This document shows, one piece after another, positions 11,414-20,225 of a stretch of DNA of 64,000 bases; position 1 is the stretch's first letter; every line of letters starts with the position of its first letter. Source of the stretch: Pseudomonadota bacterium (lineage in GTDB: Bacteria > Desulfobacterota > Binatia > UBA1149); NCBI GenBank assembly GCA_014382245.1, contig JACNKC010000047.1, forward strand, positions 1 to 64,000, read 5' to 3'. Both the position numbers and the translations under genes were made by a program. The notes beneath the pieces are model-generated. The model was not told the DNA's origin and searched no databases. It saw only the letters and a program-made list of their open reading frames with translations.

Positions 11414-12508
11414 TCAGGTGGCCATGGCCGGGTGGATTTCTTCATCGTCGATCCAACTCAGCGCCGCTTCGCGTCCGTCGCGCATGAGCCGCTCGGGGCT
11501 GCCTGAACCAGGCAGCAGGTAGTCGAGTAGTCCCGGCCTCTCGCCGCTGTCGAAGCCGATTACACTGACCTTGATGTTTCTTTCAGAAGCAGTGTGCATT
11601 GCCTGCTCCAATTCCAGTGACCGCGAAACCGCGTCATCGACCCCGAGTAACAGCACCCTTTCTACCCGGCTTGCCAGCAGGTGCCGGATCGCACGCTCCC
11701 ATGGCCAGGCTCCGCTGTTCTGCTCGGTGAGGCTCGCCGTGGCGACTCCCATGCTGCCCGGCTGGGCGCTACCACCGGGCAGGGCCGAGTAGTGCTCGCC
11801 GCAGAACATCTGTAATTCGACCAGCGGTTGGTCGGTGTCCCCGTAGCCGAGGGCGTTCTCAACGAAGCCGACCAGCCTGCTGGTTTCCCGTCCTCGTGGC
11901 GCCAGGAGGGGGGCGTGTTCGAGCGCGGTATCAAAGAGGATGTGCTGGGCACGAAGTTTCTCCCAGCCCCTTGCAAGTTCTTCGCTGCTGCCGTTTGCGA
12001 GCATCAGCGCGTTGAGGGTGGAAGTGCCACCCGAGTAAACAACGGCAGGTGGGCCGATTTTTTCAAGTAGGACTTCGGCAAGTCCAGCCTGGTACAGGGC
12101 CCTGCTGATGTCGCCGTGCATGATCCAGGCGAGGCAGGGCTGCTTTACCGTGCTGGCAGGCGGTTCCTCGATCTCCATGGCGTCGGCGTGGTCTCCGCTG
12201 TCACTGGCTTCCATGGCTCTTGTTCGACCGGGAACGAGTTCCAGGGTCCGTGTCGTGGCCTTGCTGTCGTCCGAAGTTGGTACGGCCTCGCCGGCGAGCG
12301 ACGGCTCGGGAGGATCCGGTTCTTGCTCGCCGGCGGCGGCTTCATCCGTGGCCGAGGTCGTGGGCTCGGCGCTGCTTTCGCTGGCTCCCTGGGCAGACCG
12401 AAGCTGCTCGCTGCCAGCAGGCGTACGCGTATAATCCTCGCCCGCCTCCTGGCCCGCGGTGCGAGGCAATGCTTGCAGGGGACCAGCCTGCATCAACATC
12501 CATGGCAT
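11414..12508 (-). CDS. Patatin-fold protein with degraded catalytic motifs
   Basis: About 364 residues. The first ~130 are disordered and rich in Glu, Ser, Ala and Thr. The rest follows the patatin layout: LAWIMHGDISRALYQAGLAEVLLEKIG aligns with the oxyanion-hole segment (normally GGGxxG...YQxGVL), and VVYSGGTSTLNALMLANGSSEEL with the nucleophile elbow (normally GxSAGAxNA). The nucleophile Ser remains (GTST), but the flanking Gly residues and the glycine triad are lost, so hydrolase activity is doubtful. The start is ATG 12508, because TTGCAG-17 bp-TACCCT lies exactly 7 nt before it; the track start 12673 adds a Cys-rich stretch that looks non-coding. Convergent with the gene at 10626. Confidence 0.6.
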   Translation of the reverse strand: MPWMLMQAGPLQALPRTAGQEAGEDYTRTPAGSEQLRSAQGASESSAEPTTSATDEAAAGEQEPDPPEPSLAGEAVPTSDDSKATTRTLELVPGRTRAMEASDSGDHADAMEIEEPPASTVKQPCLAWIMHGDISRALYQAGLAEVLLEKIGPPAVVYSGGTSTLNALMLANGSSEELARGWEKLRAQHILFDTALEHAPLLAPRGRETSRLVGFVENALGYGDTDQPLVELQMFCGEHYSALPGGSAQPGSMGVATASLTEQNSGAWPWERAIRHLLASRVERVLLLGVDDAVSRSLELEQAMHTASERNIKVSVIGFDSGERPGLLDYLLPGSGSPERLMRDGREAALSWIDDEEIHPAMAT

Positions 12509-12515
12509 CAATTCG

Positions 12516-12544
12516 AGGGTAAGCCTGCCCGCGTGGAGCTGCAA
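12516..12544 (-). promoter_or_regulatory. Putative leaderless promoter of the patatin-like gene
   Basis: On the minus strand TTGCAG, 17 bp, TACCCT, then 7 nt to ATG 12508. The geometry is the same as at 4581 and 13698. Confidence 0.45.
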
Positions 12545-12696
12545 GAATTGGCTCGAGGCCTCCACCCCGAACGGGGGGGAGCACCGATTGCAGCACAGCG
12601 CAAGGCACACGCCATAAAAGAGCTTGGCGCTGGGCCCGCAATCGAGATTTCGGTAGCAGCTCAAGGCCGTCAAAGGTTAAGCTGTTTGGAGGTCGT

Positions 12697-13191
12697 GTGG
12701 TCAACGCACGGCAGGGAGAGTCGCCCTTGAACACAGGATCGCGCAACCACGAAGCCTCTTGCCCCCTGACGGATAGCGTTGTCCTCGTCGACGACGAGCC
12801 CAATATCCGCGAGACGGTAGCCTTTATATTGGAAGCCGAGGGCTTGCAGGTCGGCACGGCCTGTGACGGCCTCGAAGGGCTCGCCCTGGTTCGCGAACAG
12901 AGACCCAAGGTCGTGCTTCTCGATGTCATGATGCCCGGCATGGACGGTTACGAGCTGTGCCGCAGTATACGATCAGACGTTGATCTTCGGGACGCCTACG
13001 TGTTGATACTGACCGCTCGCGGGCAGAAGGCTGACGAGTTGCGGGCACTGGAAGCGGGCGCTGATCTGTACCTTTCCAAGCCCTTCGACGACGAGGTGGT
13101 TCTCGCTGTCATTCGTGACGTTTTCGCGGGCAGGACCAGGTCGCGTTGCCACAGCGCCCGTCTGGTCGCACCGCTGCACCACGTGGCCTGA
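12697..13191 (+). CDS. Stand-alone receiver-domain response regulator
   Basis: A 164-residue CheY-like protein with an intact site: acidic pair VDDEP, acceptor Asp in VVLLDVMMPGMDG, Thr in LILTARG and Lys in LSKPF. No DNA-binding or enzymatic output domain follows; the last ~30 residues are basic and uncharacterised. GTG 12697 has GGAGG close by; TTG 12727 (GGGAGAG upstream) would remove ten residues. No histidine kinase is in this window. It is divergent from the patatin-fold gene and may act with the pseudo-receiver protein upstream, which is inference. Confidence 0.85.
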   Translation: MVNARQGESPLNTGSRNHEASCPLTDSVVLVDDEPNIRETVAFILEAEGLQVGTACDGLEGLALVREQRPKVVLLDVMMPGMDGYELCRSIRSDVDLRDAYVLILTARGQKADELRALEAGADLYLSKPFDDEVVLAVIRDVFAGRTRSRCHSARLVAPLHHVA

Positions 13192-13239
13192 ACGGGCGCC
13201 ACGCAGGCAGCTCGCCTCTTGCCTGTCCTGACCGGGTGT

Positions 13240-13620
13240 TCAGTCGGAACTCGAATCTGAGAACAGGGTGCCCATGGCGAGAGCCAGGTCCTGGTCGCCC
13301 TCGACGACGATTTTTTCGCTGGCTACCAGGAGCCTTCCGTCGTACTTGCCGTCGGCGACCGCGACCAGGTCTTCTGCCGAGAGGGTAACGCTCACCGCCG
13401 CGCTGTCCGCGCTGCCGGCTTCGACTTTTACGCGACCGCCACTGAGCTGCAACTTGTAGTCACCGCCGCTGTCGCCGGTCAGTTTGAGTTGCACGCAGCA
13501 TTCGGGGACCCCGCTGGCAAGTTCGGTTTTGTTGAAGGACTCGAAGAGGTCGGCGAGTCTTTCGCCCGTCGAGGGCTGCTCAACGGTTTCTTCAGCATTC
13601 TTTTCAGTGGTTTCCGTCAT
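13240..13620 (-). CDS. SCP2 sterol-binding domain-like protein
   Basis: A 126-residue acidic protein. After a disordered N-terminus (residues 1-20) comes a single domain with the SCP2 pattern: helix LADLFESFNK, strands VQLKLTG...YKLQLSGGRVKV, then AAVSVTLSAEDLVAVADGK and a final helix with DLALAMGTLF. SCP2-like domains bind lipids or acyl-CoA in a hydrophobic tunnel. No partner enzyme is fused. ATG 13620 is preceded by AAAGGAC and by TCTAAA ending 7 nt upstream. It is divergent from the glycosyltransferase at 13698. Confidence 0.75.
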   Translation of the reverse strand: MTETTEKNAEETVEQPSTGERLADLFESFNKTELASGVPECCVQLKLTGDSGGDYKLQLSGGRVKVEAGSADSAAVSVTLSAEDLVAVADGKYDGRLLVASEKIVVEGDQDLALAMGTLFSDSSSD

Positions 13621-13661
13621 GCGTCCTTTTAGACCGCAACGCGCGGACGGGCAAACGGGTC

Positions 13662-13690
13662 TTGCCCGGCAACAGGGTGGGCGCTAGTAT
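13662..13690 (+). promoter_or_regulatory. Putative leaderless promoter of the GT39/83 gene
   Basis: TTGCCC, 17 bp, TAGTAT, then 7 nt to ATG 13698. There is no Shine-Dalgarno before the ATG. Confidence 0.5.
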
Positions 13691-13697
13691 CGTTCCG

Positions 13698-15380
13698 ATG
13701 GCTGGGCGGACAGCGGGAATGTTGCTGGCCGCAGCCGGGGCTTGCGCGCTGTTGTTTGCAGGGCTCGGTGATTATGCGCTGTGGGATCCCGATGAGGCCA
13801 AGCACGCGCTCATCGCCAGAGAAATTTTCGAGTCGGGACAGTGGTGGGCACCGACCGTCAACGGAGCCCCGTACCATCACAAGCCCTCATTTTTCTACCT
13901 TCTCGTCGGTCTCGCGTACGGAGCGCTTGGTGTCAACGAGTTTGCGGCCAGGTTCGTACCGGCCCTGGCCTGCCTCGGCACGGTCTTGTTTGTCTACCTG
14001 GAGGCTTCGCGGCCCGCCAGTAGCCAGGAAGACAGCCAAACCGCTAGTGGCCTGCTGGCGACGGGCCTGCTGCTCTGCGTTCCTTGCTTCCCCTTGGTGG
14101 GCCGCTTCGCCAATTTTGATTCCCTGCTGATGCTGTTTATTACCGCCACGGTTTTCAGGGTGGCTGCCTGGCTCGACGCCGAAGAGGGTAGCCCTCTTCC
14201 TTGGGACACCTGGGTTTTTGCCGCCCTGGCGACTTTGACCAAGGGACCGGTGGCTGTTTTGCTGCTATTGTTGCCGCTGTTGTTGTTCCTTATCAGCGGG
14301 CGCATCAAGTTCTCTCGGCTGAGGCCGGGCAGGGGAGTGCTGATCTTCAGCCTGGTGGTCTGCGCCTGGCTGCTTCCCACGTTCCTGCGCAACCCCGATT
14401 ACGTTCGCGAGTTTGTCCTCGTTCACAACATCGGGCGCTACACCGGCGCGGGGGGAGTTTCGTTTCACGCTCAACCACTGTGGTTCTTTATTCCTGTTGG
14501 CATTGCCTGTCTCCTGCCCTGGTCGGCGTTACTGCCGGCCGCTGTCTCAAGGGCCCTGGCCGGTCGCGACTCCAGTCGCTGGCTCGCCGTGTTCTGCTGC
14601 TGGGTACTGGTCTTCTTCTCGCTGTCTCATGGCAAGCTGGCAACTTACATCATGCCGGCCTTTCCGGCGGCGGCGGTACTGGTAGCGCGCTGGTTGGATG
14701 ATAACAGTGGACGGCGAGCCACTGGCTTCAACGGTTTGGCGCTGGCCGCTTCGGCAGCAATCATGGTCGCGCTTGGACCCGCCTCAGTCTGGTTTTACCT
14801 CGAGGAAACCGGCGCCGTATACCAGGGACCGGCGACCCTGTTGTTCTGGTTCGCCACTGCCGGGGGCTTGCTGGCCCTGTCGAGCTGGCGTCGGCTTTTC
14901 AGTGTCGGGCGCATAAGCGCGTTGCTGTGCAGCTCGATGTTTCTCGTAAGCCTGTTGTTTTCGTTGGCGCTGGGCCCTCGCGTGAGCCCGTTCACCAGCG
15001 ACGCCGATCTCGCGGCCCTGGTCTCCGCCGAGGTTCCCGCGGAGGTCCGGCTGGCTTCCTGGGGCATAAGGCCCTGGTCTTTTCGCTTTTACGCAGATCG
15101 TCCTCTTTTCAGGAAGCCGAGTGCTGTCGATTACCAAGCGTTGATCGGGGGGCCCAAGCCACTCCTGCTTCTCAGCAAGGCTTCGGGTATGCGGTCAATA
15201 GGAGGGGGTTCAGCGGGTAAGCTGCGAGCCTGGCGAAGTAATTTTCGTCACACCCTCTACGCGAATCGAGCTGCCTGGCTTCTTCTGGAGGCTGAAAAAA
15301 CCTCGCCTGTGGCGATTTCTCCCAGGCCGGGGCGTCGGAGTGTTGCCTTCGTTCGGCCGGTTGTTACCATGAAGCCATGA
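13698..15380 (+). CDS. GT39/GT83 family polyprenol-phosphate-sugar glycosyltransferase (ArnT-like)
   Basis: About 560 residues with some ten or more membrane segments and the acidic motif of this superfamily in the first periplasmic loop, LWDPDEAKHALIAREI (DxDE followed by REI). It continues with APYHHKPSFFYLLVGLAYGALG, as in ArnT and related transferases. The family moves a sugar from undecaprenyl or dolichyl phosphate to lipid A, protein or another acceptor on the periplasmic side. No arn genes accompany it, so the sugar and acceptor are unknown. ATG 13698 replaces the track's TTG 13662, which lies inside the promoter. It overlaps the next gene by ATGA. Confidence 0.82.
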   Translation: MAGRTAGMLLAAAGACALLFAGLGDYALWDPDEAKHALIAREIFESGQWWAPTVNGAPYHHKPSFFYLLVGLAYGALGVNEFAARFVPALACLGTVLFVYLEASRPASSQEDSQTASGLLATGLLLCVPCFPLVGRFANFDSLLMLFITATVFRVAAWLDAEEGSPLPWDTWVFAALATLTKGPVAVLLLLLPLLLFLISGRIKFSRLRPGRGVLIFSLVVCAWLLPTFLRNPDYVREFVLVHNIGRYTGAGGVSFHAQPLWFFIPVGIACLLPWSALLPAAVSRALAGRDSSRWLAVFCCWVLVFFSLSHGKLATYIMPAFPAAAVLVARWLDDNSGRRATGFNGLALAASAAIMVALGPASVWFYLEETGAVYQGPATLLFWFATAGGLLALSSWRRLFSVGRISALLCSSMFLVSLLFSLALGPRVSPFTSDADLAALVSAEVPAEVRLASWGIRPWSFRFYADRPLFRKPSAVDYQALIGGPKPLLLLSKASGMRSIGGGSAGKLRAWRSNFRHTLYANRAAWLLLEAEKTSPVAISPRPGRRSVAFVRPVVTMKP

Positions 15381-15889
15381 AAGTTTTCGTGCGCGCGTCC
15401 GGCTTTTTCGTGTTCCTGGCTCTCGGTCTACTCTGTGCCCTGGCTTTGCCACCCCTCGCAACGGCCGACAGCAAAAGACCAGCGGGTGCGGCTGAAGAAC
15501 AGGATTCTGCAAAGCCCGGCACGTTGGCTGCCGATGAAGCCGTCAAAGCCTACCTGCTCGCTATGCAGGAGCATCGTTTCGGTGACGCCTACGACTATGT
15601 CTCCTCCACCTTGAGGGCTGGCAAGGATCGTGACACCTGGGCAAAAGAACAGAAGTACATAGTCGAGTTAGCCGAGGTCAAAATATTTGGTTTCGAGGTC
15701 TACCCGGCTCGTGTCACCGACGACAAGGCCCGTGTGCCTAACTTACTGAAGTCCCAAGACAAATTCCTGAACCAATTGGGATTGGACGAGCACGAACTCT
15801 ACGATCTCATCAAAGAAGAGGGGGCCTGGCGGATAGATCAGCAGCTGCTTGTGCAGGGTGCTGACCGCCGCGAGTATTTCCCCGACTGA
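15377..15889 (+). CDS. Exported NTF2-like protein of unknown function
   Basis: A 170-residue protein with a signal peptide (hydrophobic FFVFLALGLLCALALPPLATA, cleavage near residue 31). The mature part has a cone-shaped NTF2-like pattern: EAVKAYLLAMQEHRFGDAYDYVSSTLR, then strands and a terminal WRIDQQLL...REYF. This resembles the exported DUF4878-type families, but the match is by pattern only. The start overlaps the glycosyltransferase stop (ATGA), so it is likely periplasmic and functionally linked to that enzyme. Confidence 0.7.
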   Translation: MKVFVRASGFFVFLALGLLCALALPPLATADSKRPAGAAEEQDSAKPGTLAADEAVKAYLLAMQEHRFGDAYDYVSSTLRAGKDRDTWAKEQKYIVELAEVKIFGFEVYPARVTDDKARVPNLLKSQDKFLNQLGLDEHELYDLIKEEGAWRIDQQLLVQGADRREYFPD

Positions 15890-16093
15890 GGGCCAGGCCT
15901 GACCGCGTCCCCGGCTTTCCTTTCCGGACATGCGTCGCCTATGGCCACTGGCGGCTACGGCTGGCAGAAAAGCCTGCTTAATCCTTGACACTGCGGCCTC
16001 AGGCCGATAAACGGGGACGTTCTCGACTATTGGTAGTCGACTCCTGAACGATACAGCTTCGAGCACCCACGCGTCTTTTGATAGGAGATTTTC

Positions 16094-17407
16094 ATGCTGA
16101 TTGATCACCCGTTTTTCCGGGCCGTCTCTGCGCAGACGGCTTCGTTCCGGGCAGCCTCTAGGGGGGCTGTTGTGTTACCGGCTCTGCGCCTGGGCCTTTT
16201 TATGGTCGCCGCGATGGTCGCGGCCGGCTGCCACGGCTCGGGGGATTTCGAGCCGCTGGGAAGCCAGAAGATCTACGTTTCTGACAAGTTCTTCGATGTG
16301 GCCGTTCTCGACGAACAAAACGTTTTTGTCGTGGGCTATGGCGGCAAGATCCTTTCGAGTTCCAACGGGGGCATGAGCTGGGACCTTGTCGACTCGGGCA
16401 CCGACAGCGGCCTGTTCAGCATAAGTTTTTCCGATGACAAGAACGGTTGGATAGTTGGCCAGGAGGGCATGATCCTTCGAACCGTGGACGGCGGTAATAG
16501 CTGGACACGGCAGACCCCGGAGGTTTTTACTACTGCTGACTGCCGCGACACGGAGTACCGCGATAGTGTCTACGACGATTGCCGGTTGGAGAAAGACGCG
16601 GCGGCCGAAATCCTGCGTAGCCTCGGTAGCAAGAATCTTGATACTATAGAGGTCGAAGAGGCACGCCTCGAGCGCGAATGCCGACAGTTCGCTTCGGAGG
16701 AGTGCCCCCAGGCCTACCTCTTTTCAGTACAGGCGCTGGACGCGGATAGTGCGGTCGCCATCGGTGACCGGTCGGTCTTCATGCGCACTGACGACGGGGG
16801 CGCGAGCTGGAGCGTTCAGACGCTCACTGCTGAGAACACCGACATCGACCCTAACTGGGCCATCGTGTTCGAGGATCCGGTTCTCTACGATGTCGAATTT
16901 GTCGACGATCAGAACGGTTTTGTCGTGGGCGAGTTTGGTAAGATCTACCACACCGCCGATGGTGGTGAGACCTGGATGGAACGGCAGAAGAGCCTGATGG
17001 ACGAAACTATTTTTGACATCATGGACTTGCCCACCTTGTTCGATGTCGAGATCGCTGCCGACGGCAAGAGCGGGGTCGTGGTCGGGCTCGACGGCCGCGT
17101 GGGAAGATCCTCGGACGGTGGTAAGACCTGGGGCTTCGAGCCCCACGGAGTCAAGGAATACGTGGATCCTTTCTATTCCGGCACCGTGCTGGGAGACGGG
17201 ACCGTCTGGGCGGTCGGTTCCTCGGGCCAGGTCGTGAAGACCGGCGACGATGGAAGGCTCTCAAGGGGAAGCTTTGGCACAGCGATCAACAGCTGGGTGC
17301 GACGGATACGCTTTATCGATAACGAAAATGGCTGGGTGGTCGGTGGATTCGGCCTCATAATGAACACGACCGATGGCGGCAAGACCTGGTACCGCCGCAT
17401 GGGCTAG
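16094..17407 (+). CDS. YCF48/BNR-repeat lipoprotein
   Basis: A 437-residue lipoprotein: hydrophobic segment then lipobox VAAGC with Cys46. The mature part is a seven-bladed-propeller type with repeats of the YCF48 pattern, for example GGKILSSSNGGMSWDLV, EGMILRTVDGGNSWTRQ, GKIYHTADGGETWME and GLIMNTTDGGKTWY. Between blades 2 and 3 there is an insertion of ~75 residues with four Cys (ADCRDTEYRDSVYDDC...ECRQFASEECPQ). ATG 16094 has AGGAGA upstream. It ends 13 bp before an RND-family gene. YCF48-like proteins often neighbour this type of RND exporter, so it is probably the periplasmic partner. Confidence 0.85.
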   Translation: MLIDHPFFRAVSAQTASFRAASRGAVVLPALRLGLFMVAAMVAAGCHGSGDFEPLGSQKIYVSDKFFDVAVLDEQNVFVVGYGGKILSSSNGGMSWDLVDSGTDSGLFSISFSDDKNGWIVGQEGMILRTVDGGNSWTRQTPEVFTTADCRDTEYRDSVYDDCRLEKDAAAEILRSLGSKNLDTIEVEEARLERECRQFASEECPQAYLFSVQALDADSAVAIGDRSVFMRTDDGGASWSVQTLTAENTDIDPNWAIVFEDPVLYDVEFVDDQNGFVVGEFGKIYHTADGGETWMERQKSLMDETIFDIMDLPTLFDVEIAADGKSGVVVGLDGRVGRSSDGGKTWGFEPHGVKEYVDPFYSGTVLGDGTVWAVGSSGQVVKTGDDGRLSRGSFGTAINSWVRRIRFIDNENGWVVGGFGLIMNTTDGGKTWYRRMG

Positions 17408-17420
17408 GGGACTGACCTGA

Positions 17421-20087
17421 ATGAGTCGCGAAAACAAGAAATCACTTTACCTGCTCGGCGAAATTCTCATACGCTCTCGTGTTCCCGTGACCATCGCGGT
17501 CGTGGTGGTGACCGCCTTCTTCGGCTGGCGTGCTACCAACCTCACGATGATCACGAGTTTCGGTGACCTGCTGCCGCAGTCGCACGAGTTCATCAAGATT
17601 CACAACCGCTACTCGAAGAACTTCGGTGGCGCCAATAACATCATGATGATGTTCGAGAAAGAAGACTCGGACATCTTCAACGTTGAGAACCTCGGCCAGA
17701 TCTACTTGATGACCGAGGAAGTGGACAAGATCTACGGGGTTAACCACAACCAGATCGACTCTATCGGCCATCGCACCACCCGTCACCTGGCGGTGGCAGC
17801 CGGCGGAACGATGCGATCGGAGCCGGTCATGATCGGCATGCCGCGCACCGCGGAAGAAGCGGCCGACATCAAGCGGATCGTCCACAACTCGGAAAACATA
17901 TACGGCATACTTGTCTCGCTGGACGACCGTGCGGCGATTGTAAGGGCTAACTTCATCGAGGGAAGGCTCGATTATCGTCGCATATTCGACGAGATGAACG
18001 AGCGCGTCATACGGCCACACAAGGAAGGCTGGGTAGGCGCGCAGCTCGTAGACGTAGACCCCGACAGGGCCGCGGCTTACCACGTGGAGCCCGGTACCGG
18101 TGTTCTCGTCAAAAAGTTTTTTCCCGGGTCAGTGGCCGAAAGCTCGGGCCTGCAACTGGGTGACGTAATTGTCTCGGTCAACGGGGACACGGCTCATCAT
18201 CGCTGGCAGATCGGAAACGCGGTTGCCGACGTTGAAGGCAAAGGCGTAGAGCTCGGTGTCCTGCGCGGAGAGGAAAAAATCTCGGTCAACCTGGTCGGAG
18301 GGGGCTCTGACGTCCAGGTGTGGGTCGCGGGTGAGCCGCGGCTGTACGGCTGGGTCTACCACTACTCAAACGAAATATTCTGGATCTTCATCGCGGCGAC
18401 ACTGCTCGTCTGGATCCTGCTCTACCTGTACTTCCATGATTGGAGGGGGGCGCTCCGGCCCACCATCACCGGTGTACTGGCTGCTATCTGGGGGCTCGGT
18501 TTCATCGACATAATCGGCTTTGCCCTCGATCCATTAGCCCTGGTGATTCCATTCTTTATTACCGCTCGAGCTGTGAGTCACAGCGTGCAGATGCACGACC
18601 GCTACTACGAAGAATACCGGACTCACAACTTCAACAAGCACGAGGCCATTGTAGCCTCGTTTGCCGAGCTTTTCGTGCCGACACTGTCGGGCATTATCAC
18701 CGACGCACTGGGCGTATTGGTCATCATCCTGGTGCCGATACTCATGCTCCAGAAACTGGCCATCACGGCATCCTTCTGGATACTGGCGATAACCATCTCC
18801 GAACTGCTGCTCAACCCGATCATCTACGACATGCTCGCCGCACCCGAAGAAAGCGTGGTCGAGAAGCGCAGCAAGGGCTCTTTCAAACGCATGATCGAGA
18901 GCTTCGCCTCGGCCGTGCTGAGCAAGCGCGGACAGGTGGTTACCCTGGTTTTCTGGGTGGCGTTGTCGATTGTCTGCGCGACGCAGTGGACCAAGCTGGT
19001 CATTGGTGATCCGAGTTCTGCTTCGCCACTGCTGCACCTGGACTCTCCCTATAACGCTTCTCACGGCAAGATACAGGGCAAGTTCGGTGGCGTGGAGCCG
19101 CTGATCGTAGTCGCGGAAGGTCGCGATAAGAACGCCATGAAGGATCCGCAGGCGTTGCATACCATGGAGAAGTTCCAGCGCTACCTCGAGCGCGACTCGG
19201 GCGTGGGCTACAGCTTTTCGCTCGCAGACATCATCCGGGCCGTTAACAGCGTTTTTCACGAACTAGAGCCCAAGTGGGGTGTGATACCCAACAGCTGGGT
19301 CGATATCGGCGGGTTGTTCTTCATCTTCTTTTCGGGTTCACCCCCGACGGAGACCGCCAAGTACGTGGAAACGGATTATTCGACCGCGCACGTGACCTTC
19401 TTCTGCAGGGATCACAAGGGCGAGAACATCACGCGTATTATCCACCGCTGCAACGAGTTCATCGAGGCCAACCCCATGAACAAGGCTGCATTCAAGCTGG
19501 CCGGTGGCTTGATCGGTGTTCTTGCGGCAGCCAACCAGGAGTTGTTGACCAACGACGTGTTGATGAACGCGCTGGGCTTCGGCACGATTTTCATCGTACT
19601 GCTGTTTACTTACCGTTCGTTCGTGTCGGGCATCATCATGTTGCTACCGCTCATAGCGTCCAACTTCGTCATAAATGCGTACATGGGCGCGATGGGTATG
19701 GGTATCAACATCAACACCCTTCCCGTCGTTACTGTGGGTGTCGGCTTCGGCATCGACTATGGCTTGTATATTGTCAGCCGTACGATCGAGTCGTATTTCG
19801 AACTGGAAGGCTCCTATTCGGAAGCGGAAAACGACCAGCGAGTGTGGGAGGCCGTGTACCTGGCCGTGACCACGGCTGGCAAGAACGTTACCTTCGTGTC
19901 GGCCACCATGGTCCTGTCTACGCTGTTCTGGACGGTTTCGAAGATCCGATTCGACGCCGAGATGGGGCTTCTACTCGCGATATGGATGACCATCAGCTGG
20001 GCGGCGTCGCTGACCCTGCTTCCGGTTGTCATGGCGGTGGTAAAGCCCAAGTTCATCCAGCGGCGCCCGGTTATCGACGCGGGCTGA
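17421..20087 (+). CDS. RND/MMPL-type exporter with a PDZ domain in the first periplasmic loop
   Basis: An 888-residue membrane protein with the RND (patched/MMPL, 'sterol-sensing') layout: TM1 at ~20-36, a periplasmic loop, a TM bundle at ~315-470, a second loop at ~530-690 and a TM bundle at ~690-880 with GVGFGIDYGLYIVSR, the place of the proton-relay acidic residue. The first loop contains a PDZ-like domain (about 220-295): GTGVLVKKFFPGSVAESSGLQLGDVIVSVNGDTA. PDZ domains bind protein C-termini, so it may dock a partner. It follows the YCF48 lipoprotein closely. Likely cargo in this family is lipid or hopanoid, which is inference. Confidence 0.88.
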   Translation: MSRENKKSLYLLGEILIRSRVPVTIAVVVVTAFFGWRATNLTMITSFGDLLPQSHEFIKIHNRYSKNFGGANNIMMMFEKEDSDIFNVENLGQIYLMTEEVDKIYGVNHNQIDSIGHRTTRHLAVAAGGTMRSEPVMIGMPRTAEEAADIKRIVHNSENIYGILVSLDDRAAIVRANFIEGRLDYRRIFDEMNERVIRPHKEGWVGAQLVDVDPDRAAAYHVEPGTGVLVKKFFPGSVAESSGLQLGDVIVSVNGDTAHHRWQIGNAVADVEGKGVELGVLRGEEKISVNLVGGGSDVQVWVAGEPRLYGWVYHYSNEIFWIFIAATLLVWILLYLYFHDWRGALRPTITGVLAAIWGLGFIDIIGFALDPLALVIPFFITARAVSHSVQMHDRYYEEYRTHNFNKHEAIVASFAELFVPTLSGIITDALGVLVIILVPILMLQKLAITASFWILAITISELLLNPIIYDMLAAPEESVVEKRSKGSFKRMIESFASAVLSKRGQVVTLVFWVALSIVCATQWTKLVIGDPSSASPLLHLDSPYNASHGKIQGKFGGVEPLIVVAEGRDKNAMKDPQALHTMEKFQRYLERDSGVGYSFSLADIIRAVNSVFHELEPKWGVIPNSWVDIGGLFFIFFSGSPPTETAKYVETDYSTAHVTFFCRDHKGENITRIIHRCNEFIEANPMNKAAFKLAGGLIGVLAAANQELLTNDVLMNALGFGTIFIVLLFTYRSFVSGIIMLLPLIASNFVINAYMGAMGMGININTLPVVTVGVGFGIDYGLYIVSRTIESYFELEGSYSEAENDQRVWEAVYLAVTTAGKNVTFVSATMVLSTLFWTVSKIRFDAEMGLLLAIWMTISWAASLTLLPVVMAVVKPKFIQRRPVIDAG

Positions 20088-20114
20088 CCGTGGCGCGTGT
20101 GGCAGGTTAACCCG

Positions 20115-20165
20115 GCTGGCGGGTCGTGCTCCAGTGCACGGCCGCCCGCCAGCTGCGTCTTTTCA
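20115..20165 (+). terminator. Rho-independent terminator after the RND gene
   Basis: A long hairpin: GCTGGCGGG and CGTGC on the left arm, a TCCAGT loop, GCACG and CCCGCCAGC on the right arm, followed by TGCGTCTTTTC. It lies 28 bp after the RND stop. Confidence 0.8.
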
Positions 20166-20187
20166 TTGGCTCGGGGTCCGCTATACT
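20160..20187 (+). promoter_or_regulatory. Possible promoter of the Gld-like ABC operon
   Basis: TTTTCA, 16 bp, TATACT. The -10 is good and the -35 weak. Transcription would start near 20194 and leave a leader of ~30 nt before GTG 20226. Confidence 0.4.
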
Positions 20188-20225
20188 GCTCTCCCGGGTA
20201 GCCGGGGAAGGTTACAACAGCTCGA

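Noticed and set aside
12509-12673. N-terminal extension of the patatin-like gene
   Set aside because: A TTG start without SD, and Cys-rich sequence unlike the rest; the promoter match ends 7 nt before ATG 12508.
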